Assembly (NCBI RefSeq): GCF_000499845.2
Contig: NC_023757.2
Coordinates: forward strand, 38,339,314-38,403,313
Direction: 5' to 3'
Source of the DNA: Phaseolus vulgaris
Lineage: Eukaryota > Streptophyta > Magnoliopsida > Fabales > Fabaceae
DNA: 64,000 nt
Shown piece by piece: positions 47,901 to 59,923 of the stretch. The notes beneath the pieces are model-generated. The model saw only the letters and a program-made list of their open reading frames with translations, had not been told where the DNA came from and did not search any database. The translations under genes and the position numbers were made by a program. Numbering within the stretch: position 1 is the stretch's first letter; each line of letters opens with the position of its first letter.

Positions 47901-47967
47901 TATTTTGTGTGGATCCTGTAATGGAGCTGGCTTTCTTGGTGGATTCATGAGCACATTTGATGATTAA
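44951..47967 (+). CDS. BSD2: BUNDLE SHEATH DEFECTIVE 2 (DnaJ-type zinc-finger Rubisco chaperone)
   Basis: Five exons: 44951-45008, 45096-45193, 45516-45582, 46487-46583 and 47889-47967. Borders are GT-AG and the product is 132 aa. The first 50 or so residues resemble a plastid transit peptide. The rest is a DnaJ cysteine-rich zinc domain with four CxxC pairs at 68/71, 79/82, 103/106 and 114/117: CSDCEGNG, CTQCKGTG, CWLCRGKK and CGSCNGAG. The conserved BSD2 stretch VNSVDHFNGQFKAGGLCWLC and the end GGFMSTFDD identify the family. BSD2 acts in the chloroplast stroma, holding assembled Rubisco large subunits before small subunits bind. It has no J-domain, as expected. Intron 4 (1305 bp) has been enlarged by two small transposon insertions. 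The coding sequence looks intact. Confidence 0.95.
46906..47272 (-). mobile_element. TRIM retrotransposon in BSD2 intron 4, one LTR truncated
   Basis: Two direct copies of about 106-131 bp (46906-47036 and 47167-47272) share TATTAAGAAGTGGAC and AACCGGCTCATGAGGTTGAG. The first ends TGTGGGATCTCCAACA; the second stops at CTCGATG. Between them, next to the second copy, the minus strand reads TGGTATCAGAGCC, a Met-tRNA primer site. The element has no coding capacity, so it is a terminal-repeat retrotransposon in miniature. The 5' LTR has lost its outer end, so no target duplication can be read. Confidence 0.85.
47389..47588 (+). mobile_element. Short non-LTR retroelement insertion (LINE/SINE 3' fragment)
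   Basis: A 200-bp insert ending in GATAAAAAAAAATAAAAAA. It is bounded by a perfect 14-bp target duplication, ATAGCAAGTCACTT, at 47375-47388 and 47589-47602. A-tail plus long target duplication is the signature of target-primed reverse transcription. It is too short to hold any reading frame. Confidence 0.85.
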
Positions 47968-48583
47968 AAGTTTGGCTAGATTGAATTAAAGATTCCTAAT
48001 GGCTATTTTCTTTTCTTTTATTTTATTTTTGATCAGCAAGAATTCCTTAGTTGGTCTTTTTGTAATGTGTATTCAATAATGCATTCTGCACTTGTACTAC
48101 TAAGATTTTGTCTTAAGTTTGAGTTTTGTTTGCCATCATATACAAATCACGGTAGGCCAAGAGTAAAAGGGAAATAAGGAAACTGTAATATATGTATAAC
48201 TTAAAAAATAAAATACAAAATGTAAAAGGAAGAAAAGACTAATACATACTCAATTAAGAAACAAATCTATAGTGAAATTAACAAATTTATCTTTATAGTG
48301 ATTACTATATTTATGTTCATGAAAACAACGGAAATTCATATTTTTAATGTATCCTATATATCATATTTAGCTATTTAATTGTTCTTAAGTGTTAAAGAAC
48401 AATGTTTTGGTTTAAAAAAAGGTATATTACACAACGCTTTTCAGAAAGCAAATAAAGGAAATGTATATCGTCAGTGTTTAAATTATTTTGCTTTTAAAAT
48501 CAATCTTAAAGAGTAAAATTAGTTATTATGAATTCTCTCTGGAAAACGATAAATAAAAGTAATACTTAAAGTGGAACATCAAA

Positions 48584-48665
48584 GTCGCTTTGGCCGAGTG
48601 GTTAAGGCGTGTGCCTGCTAAGTACATGGGGTTTCCCCGCGAGAGTTCGAATCTCTCAGGCGACG
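48584..48665 (+). tRNA. tRNA-Ser (anticodon GCT)
   Basis: An 82-nt class II tRNA. The acceptor stem GTCGCTT pairs with AGGCGAC (one G-U) with discriminator G. The A-box region is TGGCCGAGTGG and the B box GTTCGAATC. The anticodon GCT is at 48617-48619 in the loop CTGCTAA. A long variable arm (TGGGGTTTCCCCG region) is typical of serine tRNAs. A T-run at 48673-48677 is the Pol III terminator. It reads AGC/AGU codons. It lies between the 3' ends of BSD2 and the peroxidase gene. Confidence 0.97.
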
Positions 48666-48762
48666 AAACTAAATTTTTATACCTTACCTGGTTTTTTTAT
48701 TTGCTATTTTAAACTGAAAACTTGGTCTGTTTTTATTTCTTGATACTTATATGATACGAAAA

Positions 48763-51700
48763 TCATGAATTGAATTTTGAACACACTTTTCTGATCTCTC
48801 CGGCAGTGCCAGTCTTCACCTCTATGCTACTTAACTTATTCATGGCCTTTGGAAATTCAAATTCAAATCTGAAGCCCAGAAGGCCTCTAAAAGTGCCAGC
48901 ATAATTTTTGACCTCAGTTTGAGTTGCAGGATCTTCCCACAACCTCTGGTCTGACTCAAGAACTCCATAACCATCACGTACATTCTTGAAGAAACTAACA
49001 TCAAATTTGGCAGGACTATCTTTGTCCAAGGCCACCTTTTTCAATCCATCTCCATTCTTTGGACAAAGTGCTTCAAGTTGAGGTAAGAATTCTGCGTTTA
49101 TTGAGGGATCAGGTTGACCAGAGGAGGTGAAATTGTATAGACGATAGCTGAAGAACCTGCAATCTGTCTGCCCAATTGTATGTGCACCTCAACACACACA
49201 AACAAGACATATATAAAAACATTATTATTATTATTATTGCTACAAGGAATTCATAATTAATATTAAATTTTTGTTGTTTTTAATAAGAAAAATGTTGTTT
49301 TGGTAACTGTATAACCAAAGTCATTAGTAGATATTTTAATAAAAATTATTTCTCCTTTGTGTTCTTAACCTATGAATCTTGTAATAATGTTTGTAATGGT
49401 CAAAATGATAACAATACATTATGAAAATCTCATTCATATTTCTTCTTTGTTTTTTTTTTAAATTTAATTTTTTTAATATTTTAAATCTTACAATTGTTAT
49501 TCTTGTAATAATAAAAGGGAAAAAAACAGTGAAAAAGAAGTATCATTATATTCAAATTACGTGTTTATAATAATATATTAATGAAATATGTGTACGAGTA
49601 TTATTTTTTTCTTACAGAATAAAAAATCAAAATTAATTATTATAATAAGTTTTGAAATTATGAAAAAATTGTCCATAAAAAATTATAAAAATAAATCATT
49701 TTTCTTAATTTTTATAAATTTTGTGAGTAGTTTTTTTTATTGTGGGTAATTAATTGAATTTTAAAAAATAATTACAAAAATTTTAATTTTCATATAAATA
49801 TTCATAACATATAATGATAATTTTTCATTATTTTGACACACACAATTCAATTCATGTCTCTATATTATATTTTAAAAATTTTCTCCATACAATATAATAT
49901 ATCTGTGGTAGAAATCAAAGAAAAAGAGAAGGAAGAGAAAAACTACCACTACAAATGGTAGCAATCAAAGAAGAAGGGAAGTAAGAAGAGAAAAATTACC
50001 ACTACCAAAAAAACATGAAATAAAAATCAATTTTAGAAAAAAAAATAATTAGTTGTTATAATAATTAAATTAGAGACCATTTTAGAAACTAACAAAAAAA
50101 TTTGGTTTCTAAATTAGAATATTTTATTGTTAAATTGTTTTTAAATTGATATTTAATTAACTACCAAAGTTTTAACTACTAATTATTTAGTTTCTAAATT
50201 TGGTAGCAAAAACCATGGTTGCTAACCAAAATATTTTTAATCTCTAAAATAATCTCTAATTTAGTCACTATACCAACTAATTATTTTTTGTTTCTAAAAA
50301 TTGGTTTCTATTTCATGATTTTCTTGTACTGTACCACTTCAGTACAATTATAATAATACACATTATGTTCTTCTATTATTCTTTTTTATATAAATATATA
50401 ATTTATATTAAGTTTTTAATGTTATTTTTATTCAAATTATAATCTACACATTAAATACATAAGACAATATATATAAATATATAATTAAAATTTATATAAA
50501 TATTAAGTTTTAACGTATTAAAATAAAATAGTATAATAATACAAAAATAGGAGTAACGAGTGTTTCAGTAGTAATGATAATGAAATTAATTAATTGCAAG
50601 TGTAAGTTTATAGTCAAAATCTGTTTTTTCTCTATTAAATCAGGAGTTTCGTAATATTTGTATTTAGCTATGCAAACTTCAGTATAAAATACATATCACT
50701 TTTGTTCCTGATACTAGCAGCATAAATAACAAGACAGACATTTATAATAACACAGTCTTCTTTAATTTTCTAATATGTTCCAAATTTTTGGTTAAAATTG
50801 TAAAAAGTTATGAATTTATGAGTAGTGCTAATTAAATATGAAGTGAGATCCACAAAATTTAGTTTGATAGAAGTGTGTTAAAGAAGTGTATTAGAAAGTA
50901 TGTTGTTTAACCTTTGTTTCAGTAAATACTATGACAGAGAGCATACCAACTAAAGTGACAAGGTCATGATCATCTAGACCTTTGGCAGCAAATTTTTGTC
51001 TCTGTACTGAAACTGAGTCAACTGGAGCAGGCAAACTTGAGGTTTCAGATGATAAAGAAATTCTCCCATCTCTTCTTCCTGCGGCTACTGCCCAACCTGG
51101 GCCATCATTCTGCCATTTTCACACTGTTAATTTCTTACATTCCTTCAAAATGGACAGTGTTACACAAAGTTTCAAGAGTTTTTTTAATACCAAAACGACA
51201 GCATCACGTGCAGCAAATACTACGATGTCAGCACATGAGACAATTCCGGGACATATGGCTTCTATTTGGGATTTTGCATCATCAATCACTTCAAAACCTC
51301 TTAAACCAATGTTTGCTTTTGCATTTATCTCTGCAGAAGACCCTGTAATCAAAATTGAACCATCGCATCCCTGCGAGAAAAATTTAGACAAGAATACCAT
51401 GGAGCAAATAAGAGAAACTATAATTGTTAATTCAGAAAATTAGGAGAAGAAATGTTATCAATTCGTAGTTTATTGTTAAGATGTATATGTTGTTCAATTT
51501 TAATCTTGATCATGGTATGCTTCATTTTTAGTTCCATTTTTAAAGCGTTTGATGTTTAGATAGGTTACCTGCACAAAGCAATCATGGAATTGAAGCCTGA
51601 GAAGGGCAGCAGCAATGGTTGGATCTTTTTTGAAGTGGGATTCAACAGTGGACCTTACGGTGGCCTCTGCTTTTGGACATGAAGTAGAATAAAACTCGTT

Positions 51701-51766
51701 TTTCAATTCAGCTTCTACTGCCAAACTCATCACTAAAATCATTAGGGAACCCAATATGGCATCCAT
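48763..51766 (-). CDS. Class III secretory peroxidase
   Basis: Four exons on the minus strand: 51766-51569, 51370-51191, 51109-50947 and 49187-48763, the classic three-intron plan. Total 321 codons. A signal peptide (about 1-19) is followed by the mature heme peroxidase. Distal Arg57 and His61 lie in [12 protein letters not shown], and proximal His183 lies in GAHTIGQ. All eight disulfide cysteines are present (STSCPK, HDC, GCDG, ICPG, SCAD, TDCR, LCPK, VCSK). It oxidises phenolics with hydrogen peroxide in the cell wall or vacuole, in lignin formation, wall cross-linking or defence. [18 protein letters not shown] and KKVALDKDS recall the peroxidase 24/25 group (from memory). Intron 3 (1759 bp) carries a MITE. 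The gene looks intact. Confidence 0.95.
50000..50331. mobile_element. CACTA-type MITE in peroxidase intron 3
   Basis: 332 bp with ends CACTACCAAAAAAACATG and, inverted, CAGTACAAGAAAATCATG. The terminal inverted repeat continues imperfectly for about 90 bp. It is flanked by a 3-bp duplication TAC (49997-49999 and 50332-50334), as expected for CACTA superfamily insertions. It has no coding capacity. Confidence 0.8.
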
Positions 51767-51831
51767 TTTCGTACCAACAATGCAATCAGAAACTTGCTAT
51801 TTGATGGTTCACTCTCTCCCCTGCTATAGGT

Positions 51832-51839
51832 ATTTATAG
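51832..51839 (-). promoter_or_regulatory. TATA box of the peroxidase gene
   Basis: Minus strand TATAAATA, about 66-73 bp upstream of the ATG at 51766, a normal distance for a short 5' UTR. Confidence 0.6.
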
Positions 51840-51840
51840 T

Positions 51841-54800
51841 CACTTAGTGTCCGTTATATAAGAGTTTGTCTCTTTCCATATGATTGTGTTTTTCTTAGTT
51901 TTGATAAGGTTTTGGCCCATTTGTCAATGTTATTTTGATAAAGTGGATAAATGAGAATTCAAGAAAGTAAAAGATGCATTCCCATTTTGGGTTTTCTTGA
52001 GTTCATACTATATGCAGAATCAAAGATGGGATTCATAGTTTAGATTGCATAATGGAAAGGTGTTTTACAGAGGAAAGATCTATAAACTTTTCTTGTCTTC
52101 CAGCCATATAACTTAAAAAGAACTTAAGGGACAAGCCATGACAAGCAAAAGCAAAAGTGAAATAAAGATTAAACATAAAAAGAATGAAAGGACATGAAAG
52201 ATGGAGAACCTGTTACCTTCTTCTACTTATAAATGTTTTTTTTAAGATAACTAAGTGAAAAAATCAATCTGCTTTGTTTGGATTGGGAAGTAGAAAGTTA
52301 AGAATATGGAAGTGTGAGGATTTAAGAAGAAAGTGTGAAGAAAATTTAGTGTATTTGGATTGGGATATATTAGAGTGGATGTGTGAAGAAAGCTTATTGA
52401 AATTTGTGAGTAATGTAATGGTTGTGAGAAAAATTTAATTTTTTTTAAATGTGAAAAATGTAAGTTTACAAATTTACTCTTATTTTTAAAATATTTAAAA
52501 TATTTTGTAAAATTAAATTTAACTAAATTTTTATATAAAAAAATACAAGTCTCTTATCATTTTTAGAACATATTTTTTTTGTAAAAAAAATTATAAATAA
52601 TATGATGACTGTGATTGAAAAAAAAATCACAAATTCATTTAATATATGAAAAAAATTAACTAATTAATTTATATAATTAATATTATTGATTATTATATAA
52701 AAAATTATATAAATAATTATTTTATTTTTATTATTAATATTAATATTTAATGCAAGTAAATACAATTAAATAATTATTATTAATAATAATTATTATTAAA
52801 ATTATTTGATTTACATTTATTATGATTATTTTAAAAATTTATTTTAGTTAATATTATTATTTATAATTTTATTATTATTTTATAAATTAATTTTAAATAT
52901 TATTATTATTTTAATATTTATATTATTAGTATTAATAATATTTTTTATTATTATATAATAAAATTATATACATAATCGATTCCTTTTAGTATTTTTTAAC
53001 CAACATAATTAATTACCTTTTTAGATTAGTAAGGACAAAAACTTATTTCAATATCTATTTACATGTATTTCCTTCATCTCTTCTTGTTTCCTTAGTAGCT
53101 TAGAAAGGATGCCTACAGTGTAGCATTGTACAAATCTCTGCTCGCACTTCCTCACACAATTTCGTCTTCAACAATAGTATATTTGTGGATCCAAACAGAA
53201 CGTAAAAGGTACTCAATTTCAATTTGTACAAGTAAACCAATTTTATTTATAACAACTTGAGTAAGATAACATTTACAAAAAGTTGTTTATGAATAAAAAA
53301 TATTATTTTAATTATAAATATTAAATATATAAAATGTTTAAAATTATTAATAATTATCTGTAATTACAAAATAATATTTGTATTTATAAGTAAATCTTGT
53401 AACCAATTTCTATTGAAAAAGCTTAAAAAAAAGGTGTAATATGAATGTAGAAGATTTTTAGTATGTAGTTATGAACGTAATTTTATTCGTAATTCAAAGC
53501 TTTAATAATAGAATTTTACACTATAATTATGAATAACATTATTATTTAATTAAGAATGATCTAACGGAGTTTATTTTGATCTCACTTTTTATTTTTGTTA
53601 ATTTTGTGTTTTAGGCAAAGTAGGGGATCTGACTAGACAATCTAGTGATTATACAAAATAGACGGTCTAATAGGAGCGTTTGACTAAATGAAATGAATGA
53701 AGTGTCTACCACTGTGAATAGACCGAATAACGCAAAAGTCTAAGTTGGTTATCTGAATCAAAAGAGAAAACAAATTATAAGCTAAAGAATTAGATAATAA
53801 AATCTACAATACCTTTAAATTTTTTTTGAAGTAAATCATCCCCGAAGATATGAATAAATAGAGTTCGTGATTCAATAGGAAATACAATCCAATAATTATA
53901 TAAAGTTGGAAACTAAAAAATTGTGAACAAAATCTAAACCAAAATATTATCCAAAATCAAGCTTTAAAGAGAAATCATCAAGCTTCAAAGCTTGACAATG
54001 ATGTTGAAAAAATGAAACATTGGAGTTTTCTTAGTTTTATTTATTTTCTTATTTGTAATTATTTTGTTTTGTCTTTGCATCAAATTCTTTGAATTGATTC
54101 TCTTGTAATTTCATAATAAATTATGAGGTTCTTTGCAATTAAAGTTTTGTTCTTCAATATCATATCATATTTTACTATGCTAAATGTTTGGTCTTTTTTT
54201 TTAATTTAATTGTTATTTTAGAAATTACTTTTAAATGCATTTTGATAATTCAATTTTGTCTTTAATTAAACTTTTGTTTAGTGTTTTGAACAATTTATTG
54301 GGTGTATGATTCAAGAGGTAAAAGATTAAAATTCTTATGAGTAGACACATGAAGATGAATAAGGTACTAAATAAATTAGTAGACACATATTTCATTAACG
54401 AGTTTTGGTTTTTTTTTGACACGTGTTTAGTCAATTCAATCTTGTTTGGATGATTGAATAAAAAATATATGTATCAATTTATAAAGAATTTATTATTAAA
54501 AAAGCTTAAAATTTAACCTACTTTCTTTAGTATTTTTTATTATCTATTTTTATTTACTTTATTTTTCTGCACAACAATTTAAAAAACCTATTTTACTTTA
54601 TTGTTTAACTGATTTTTACTATTAAATTTATTTGAAGACGAATTGAATTCATCTAATTTTTTTATGTTAAACTATGTAACAGTGTCATCTCCATTTCAAT
54701 CATTTTGATTGCCTGCTACATGAATGCAACCTGCAATTTTAAAAATATTTTACTTATAAATAAATCTTAGTAATTTCTATTGAAAATTATTAAAAAGAGG

Positions 54801-56270
54801 TGTAATACCAACTTAGAAGAGTTTTAGTACGTAGTCAAAATAGATTAGCTATGGTCATTAATGAAATATTAATCACTTTGCTGTTTTAATATTGTAATTA
54901 ATAAAACATTAATTACATTAATTACATTAATTTATACTCTCATTTTCTCTCTCTTTCATATTAATTAAATAAAATGATATAATCGGGAAAAACTGAAGAA
55001 GTAATTAATAAAGCAATAATTATTCTAACTCTGAGATTTGTATTATAGTGATAAGCTTAAGACATATACTTTTTAAGACATTCCTATTGGAAAATAAATT
55101 AAAAATAAATAAAATATTTTTTTCTTAAAAGTATCAACAACAACAAAAATAATTAAAGTGGGTTTTATAAAATTCTTTATTGAAGTAAAAGTTACCAGAA
55201 AGTCTTAAAAATTATATAACAAAGCAATATTTTAGAAAAAATAAATTAAGATATAATATACACCGATAAGACATAATAATTTAAGGTTTTTTCAGTGAAA
55301 TAAAAAATGCATTTAATATTTCTATTTTGAATGCAGTTTTAGTGAGTTACTTATAATACCATTTTTAGTTTTCTTATTTTAATATATATTATGAAATATA
55401 ATTTATTAGAGTAATTAATGAAGTATTAATTATTATAACTCTTAATTGATCAGAATTTAATGAAATATTAATAATTTTCCCTTTAATTACCGAAAATTAA
55501 AGATATAGTTTTTAATTAGTTTGGACGGAAGTATATTAATGACTAACTAATGATAAATTTTTCAGTCCATCTTATATTTTTATGTCTACGAGGCCTATTT
55601 TATTAGAATATTTTTTAAAATATTACCACAAAAACTCTTCTATATTTAATAAATACTATTGTATTTTTGACGTAATTTCAGGTTTTTATTGCAATTAACC
55701 ATTTTCTTTTTTATATCTTTTTTATTCCTTAAATATTGCTCTTCAGCTTTTTCTCTTATTTTTTTGCTTTAGCATTTACTTAGTTCTTGTTCATAAGAGC
55801 TCTAGTTCATGAACTTTGATGAAAAGTAACCTTAATTGGGTCACTTCGGAGAAAACATTGTAGCAAATTAATGTTGATTAGCTAGCACCATGTGAAAAGA
55901 AAGTAGCTGAGTGGTGACATCACCCTAAGTAACATTAATATATTTGGATTCCAATTTCAACAATTAAATCAACTTTAATTTTCATTAAATATTTTTGCTA
56001 ACGTGTTTCATTTTTTTTCAGTTAAAAATATAATTTTCCCCAAATTTTAATGAATTTATAAATCATAATGACTTTTTTATTAATTTTGTTTCAATTCAAC
56101 TTAATTTAATTTTGTATATATAATAAAATATAAGTAAAACAAACACTATCTACTTAACATATGAATATATATAATTATCTCATAATTGTATTTAAAAAAA
56201 TATCCCTCTTCATATGAATTTTAATATATACATCAAAAGTTTTAAAAACAAATAAAACATTCAAATTAAA
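51841..56270. other. AT-rich spacer, no gene seen
   Basis: Upstream flank of the peroxidase gene, then long AT-rich sequence, with a near-pure A/T stretch of TTATTAATA-type words at about 52600-52980. No coding region or RNA gene recognised. A candidate small element is listed separately. Confidence 0.55.
52276..53200. repeat. Candidate non-autonomous DNA transposon
   Basis: About 0.92 kb bounded by imperfect inverted ends: TTTGTTTGGATTGGGAAG on the left, and CTGTTTGGATCCACA as the inverse of the right end. A GTGTGAGGA motif lies about 35-45 bases inside each. The interior is extremely AT-rich. No target duplication is visible, so this remains a guess. Confidence 0.35.
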
Positions 56271-58049
56271 ATTATCACATCCTCCCGCTACTCACTTAAG
56301 AACTCTATTACCTGCAATCTCATATGCTCTCATGTACAACACGATCATCACAAATAAAGAAACAAACACAAACAAATAACAGGGTAAGCTAGCTATAACA
56401 AAGTTTTTTATATAATTTAAATTTCAAATTGATACACAAAATTCATAAATTCTCATACAATTTCTCAAACATTTCACATAACCATCAAGTGTCTATCACG
56501 TTCATCATCACATTACTCTTGTCAGATTTCTACTGACTCACATACTTAGACATTTGACTCTACTTTCGGAAGACTCGTGTATTGAAATTAGCATCCAGCA
56601 ACTTGCACCTATCATACTACTACTGTGAAACCCACACAACCATGTGTATAATTATCTCAATATCTCATCATCTCATCATCTTCATATGACAGGGTAAATC
56701 CATTTGATCTGCTCTGATTAGTTCTTTCAAACCTCAGACTCAGCCAAATGGACCTCCTTCGACTCTCACCAACTGAATAACTTCATCTATGTGATTCCAT
56801 TATATCAGTAGAGTCAGGATCGTCTCATTCACAGGACACTCACAAATCAATACACCCTAATAACAATCTCAACACGGTATTTCCTTTCCTGAAAATACTA
56901 TGTCTTGATCACACTTTAACCTCATTACATACATCATTTAACATATCAATGCACCACTCAATCACATCATATTTAAACTTTCTAAACAATCCAAATATAT
57001 CTCAAACTTTACTTAAACACATAATCAATTCTAAATATATGCTCTTTAAATCAATCATCATCTAAAATCAAACAACCACTTCTCATCAAACATCTCACTT
57101 AAGTAATTCAATAAAATATTAAAAAAGAACAGTTCAACTCATTTATATTATCATTCAAACACTTTCAATTCTCAATCACAAACACTTTCAACAATTTATT
57201 CACCTTAAAATCAATATAAAAGATTCAAAATCAACAATTTCAGTCAATATATTATTTTACTTTTCAAAAGAGACAATCATGTAAGTAAATATTGGAATTG
57301 GTGACCACGCCACTCTCATATCAAGATCTTCTAACCTAGGGTTCTATTGAAAGGAATACGACTAACTTCCCTTACCTGGACTTGAGCAAATGCTCACTAA
57401 GAGTTTCGACCCACCAAAAGCTTAAGGATAACCCAACCTGCACCACAAAGTCCTGATCACAAATCTAACTATATCACTATGACCTTGATCTAATAGAGAC
57501 TAATTCTGAAGATAAAAACCATTCTGAAGATAAAAACCTCACATGCAAACTTAACTAAAAGACAACCCTAACCAAATCAAAACTAACCAAAGGAAAATGA
57601 GCCAAAAATGAACTTACTCTATCTAAGATTCTGATCGGGAAATCTCGTAGAGTTCACTGTCAGGAGTCCAATGGCAGACTCTGATCATCAAACTGATGAG
57701 CGAGCAGGTCAGAATCTTAGAGAGAAGAGAGAGGAAAGGAAAAAAGGAACAAAAATGAACTTACTCTATGAAAGATTCTGATCGGGCTATTACCGTTAAT
57801 GAAGATGAATATTCCGTGTCTGATGTGGTGCATCAAATGGAGCTTATGAAATCGCAATGGAGAAAGGGAGGTTCTGATGAACCCTAATTGCAAATGAAAA
57901 AGAGACAATGACTTAAGCATAAAAGAGAGAAAAACATAGAAAAGAAAATACAAAAGAAATTCTTATTTACTTGTATATTAGAGAGTAAAATACATGGTGT
58001 ATATATAAGAAAAAGATTAAGACCTAGATGAAACAGAAAAGGAAAGTTG
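56271..58049. other. Unassigned sequence of higher complexity
   Basis: Composition changes from AT-rich to C-rich on the plus strand, full of words like CATCATCACA and AACTTACTCTATC. GAACTTACTCTAT occurs twice (about 57608 and 57758) within a longer near-duplicate ending GATTCTGATCGGG. This looks like untranslated transposon sequence, but I cannot assign a family or boundaries. No gene seen. Confidence 0.4.
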
Positions 58050-59874
58050 TGTTGAAGATGGTTGCTGCCCCTTCAAGATTGTGTTTGATGAAGACTTGTA
58101 TGTTGTGTTTGATGAAGACATTTATGTGCTTTCCATGTATTTGTGCTTTGCTTTAAGAATGCCTTAGTTAGTGCTTAGAGGTTGTCTAAGAGTAGCTTTT
58201 TGCTGAGTATCTCACCTCATAACCACTGGCCATGTGTTAAGAACAAGCATAAGTTTTCTAAAATTGTTTTTCACATGTTTTACACAAAAACACGTTTTAC
58301 TGCATAAAAATAAATCTGTTCTTTTCTAAATAAACAGATTCATTTTCTTCACTGATGCCTTGGCTAAAGTCTTGTAAAAAATTGATTTTGTGCATCAGGT
58401 ATTTTGACTAAGTCTTCTTCTTTTCAAAACGACTGAGTTTTAAATTGTTAAACTTTCTCTGTTTTCGTTTTGAAAAATAAATCTGTTCATCTGTAAATGA
58501 ATAGATTCTTTTTGCCTCTGGTGCCATGACAAGCTTAAACATTTTTCAGTTTTATCTCAGCACCAGAATGGTTGACTAAGTCTCCTCACTTAACAGATTC
58601 TCTAACTGCTTTTGAAAATAAATCAGTTTATTTTATTTTCAATCTGTTCATTTTATAACAGCTTTAACTGTTTTTCAAAATTCTGTTATAAGCTGGCTTT
58701 CTATAAAATGCAAACTTGTTTCTGAGCTTAATAACGATTCAAACAGTTTATACATTTGCAAAAAACAAGTTTTGATAGCAGAGAGTTAAGTGTTTTCAAG
58801 GATTAGCATTTGTTCTTCAAAGATTTCAAAAATCACAAAGTGTTTGTTCTTGGTTTGGTTCCAAAAGCTTGGTGTGAGGTGCAGCTACTGTTCTAGCAAT
58901 CTTGCCTACTGGTTTAAGGCTGATCTTTGTTACCTCAATCAGGTGTAGTCGTTTCACTTCTTATTACTTGTAATAGTTTGGTTAAATCCTCTTCTTGATA
59001 GGTGTTCTTGGAGAGTGGATGTGTGTGTGTGAGTGCTGAAATAGGTTTTTTCAGCAAGAGTACCTAAGTTCTTGTAGGTTTCAAGAACAGTGGGAAGTGT
59101 ACTTGATTGTACTGTGTGTTAGTGAATTCCACTTGTTGTTGGTGAAGACTGGATGTAGCTCAGGTTGAGTGAACCAGTATAATTGCTTGTGTTCATTCTC
59201 TCTCTCTCTCTGCAATTTCGTTTCTGCATAATTGATAAAACAGCTAAGAAATAAATCTGTTCAATTGAAAATAAATCTGTTCTTTCTGGGCACTGTGCAT
59301 ACTGTTCTTGATTTCTGAAAAAGGTGTTTGAATCTGATAAGAACATACATAATCTGCTAAAACCATTGGAACAGATTGACTGTGATAGGCTGTTCAAGAA
59401 ACTGTCAATGCTATTAATTGAACCTTAAACAAATTGCTTAAAGTTGAAGCTTGCTGTGTTGTGATTCATTGTTCTTAATTTCTGGAAAATTTCTTGACAT
59501 CAAGAAGAACACTCATAGTCTGTTAAAGGTCACAGGAACAGCTTGTTTGCAAAGGTCACTCAATTAACTAGCATGCTATCAATTGAACCTTAATCACTTG
59601 CTTGAAATTGAAGCTTGCTGTTTTGTGTTTCACTGTTTTTCAAATCTGATATTTGTGTGTGCTGCTGAAAATCCTCACTGCATAGTCTTGTGATTAGCTT
59701 TGCTGTATTAAAAGCGTTTCAAACAGAAAAACAGTGCTGAAATAAATCTGTTCATTTTAACATAAATCGATTTATTTTCTGTAAAACTGGGTTAAACACT
59801 GTTTCTGCGAAGAAGTTTTAAAAGGTCAATTCACCCCCCCCCCCTCTTGAACTTTGGCACTATTAAACCCAACA
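58050..59874 (+). repeat. 5' LTR of the sirevirus-like element (start inferred)
   Basis: The right end is fixed by CCCAACA directly before the primer site. The left end, TGTTGAAG at 58050, is chosen because TGTTG mirrors CAACA; the partner LTR is not in view. Features inside are many short AAATAAATCTGTTC-type words, a (TC)8 run near 59197 and an 11-C run at 59834-59844 near the LTR end. If the boundary is right, the 5' flank AGTTG should recur after the 3' LTR. Confidence 0.6.
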
Positions 59875-59876
59875 AT

Positions 59877-59888
59877 TGGTATCAGAGC
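59877..59888 (+). promoter_or_regulatory. Primer-binding site, initiator tRNA-Met
   Basis: TGGTATCAGAGC, two bases after the LTR end, an exact match to the common plant copia primer site. Confidence 0.9.
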
Positions 59889-59923
59889 TGGGACTTGTAG
59901 TTTAATCAAGTTTGTTTGTAAAA

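Noticed and set aside
50982..51443. Plus-strand frame of 153 codons
   Set aside because: Antisense of peroxidase exons 2 and 3, whose catalytic motifs and splice sites on the minus strand are clear.
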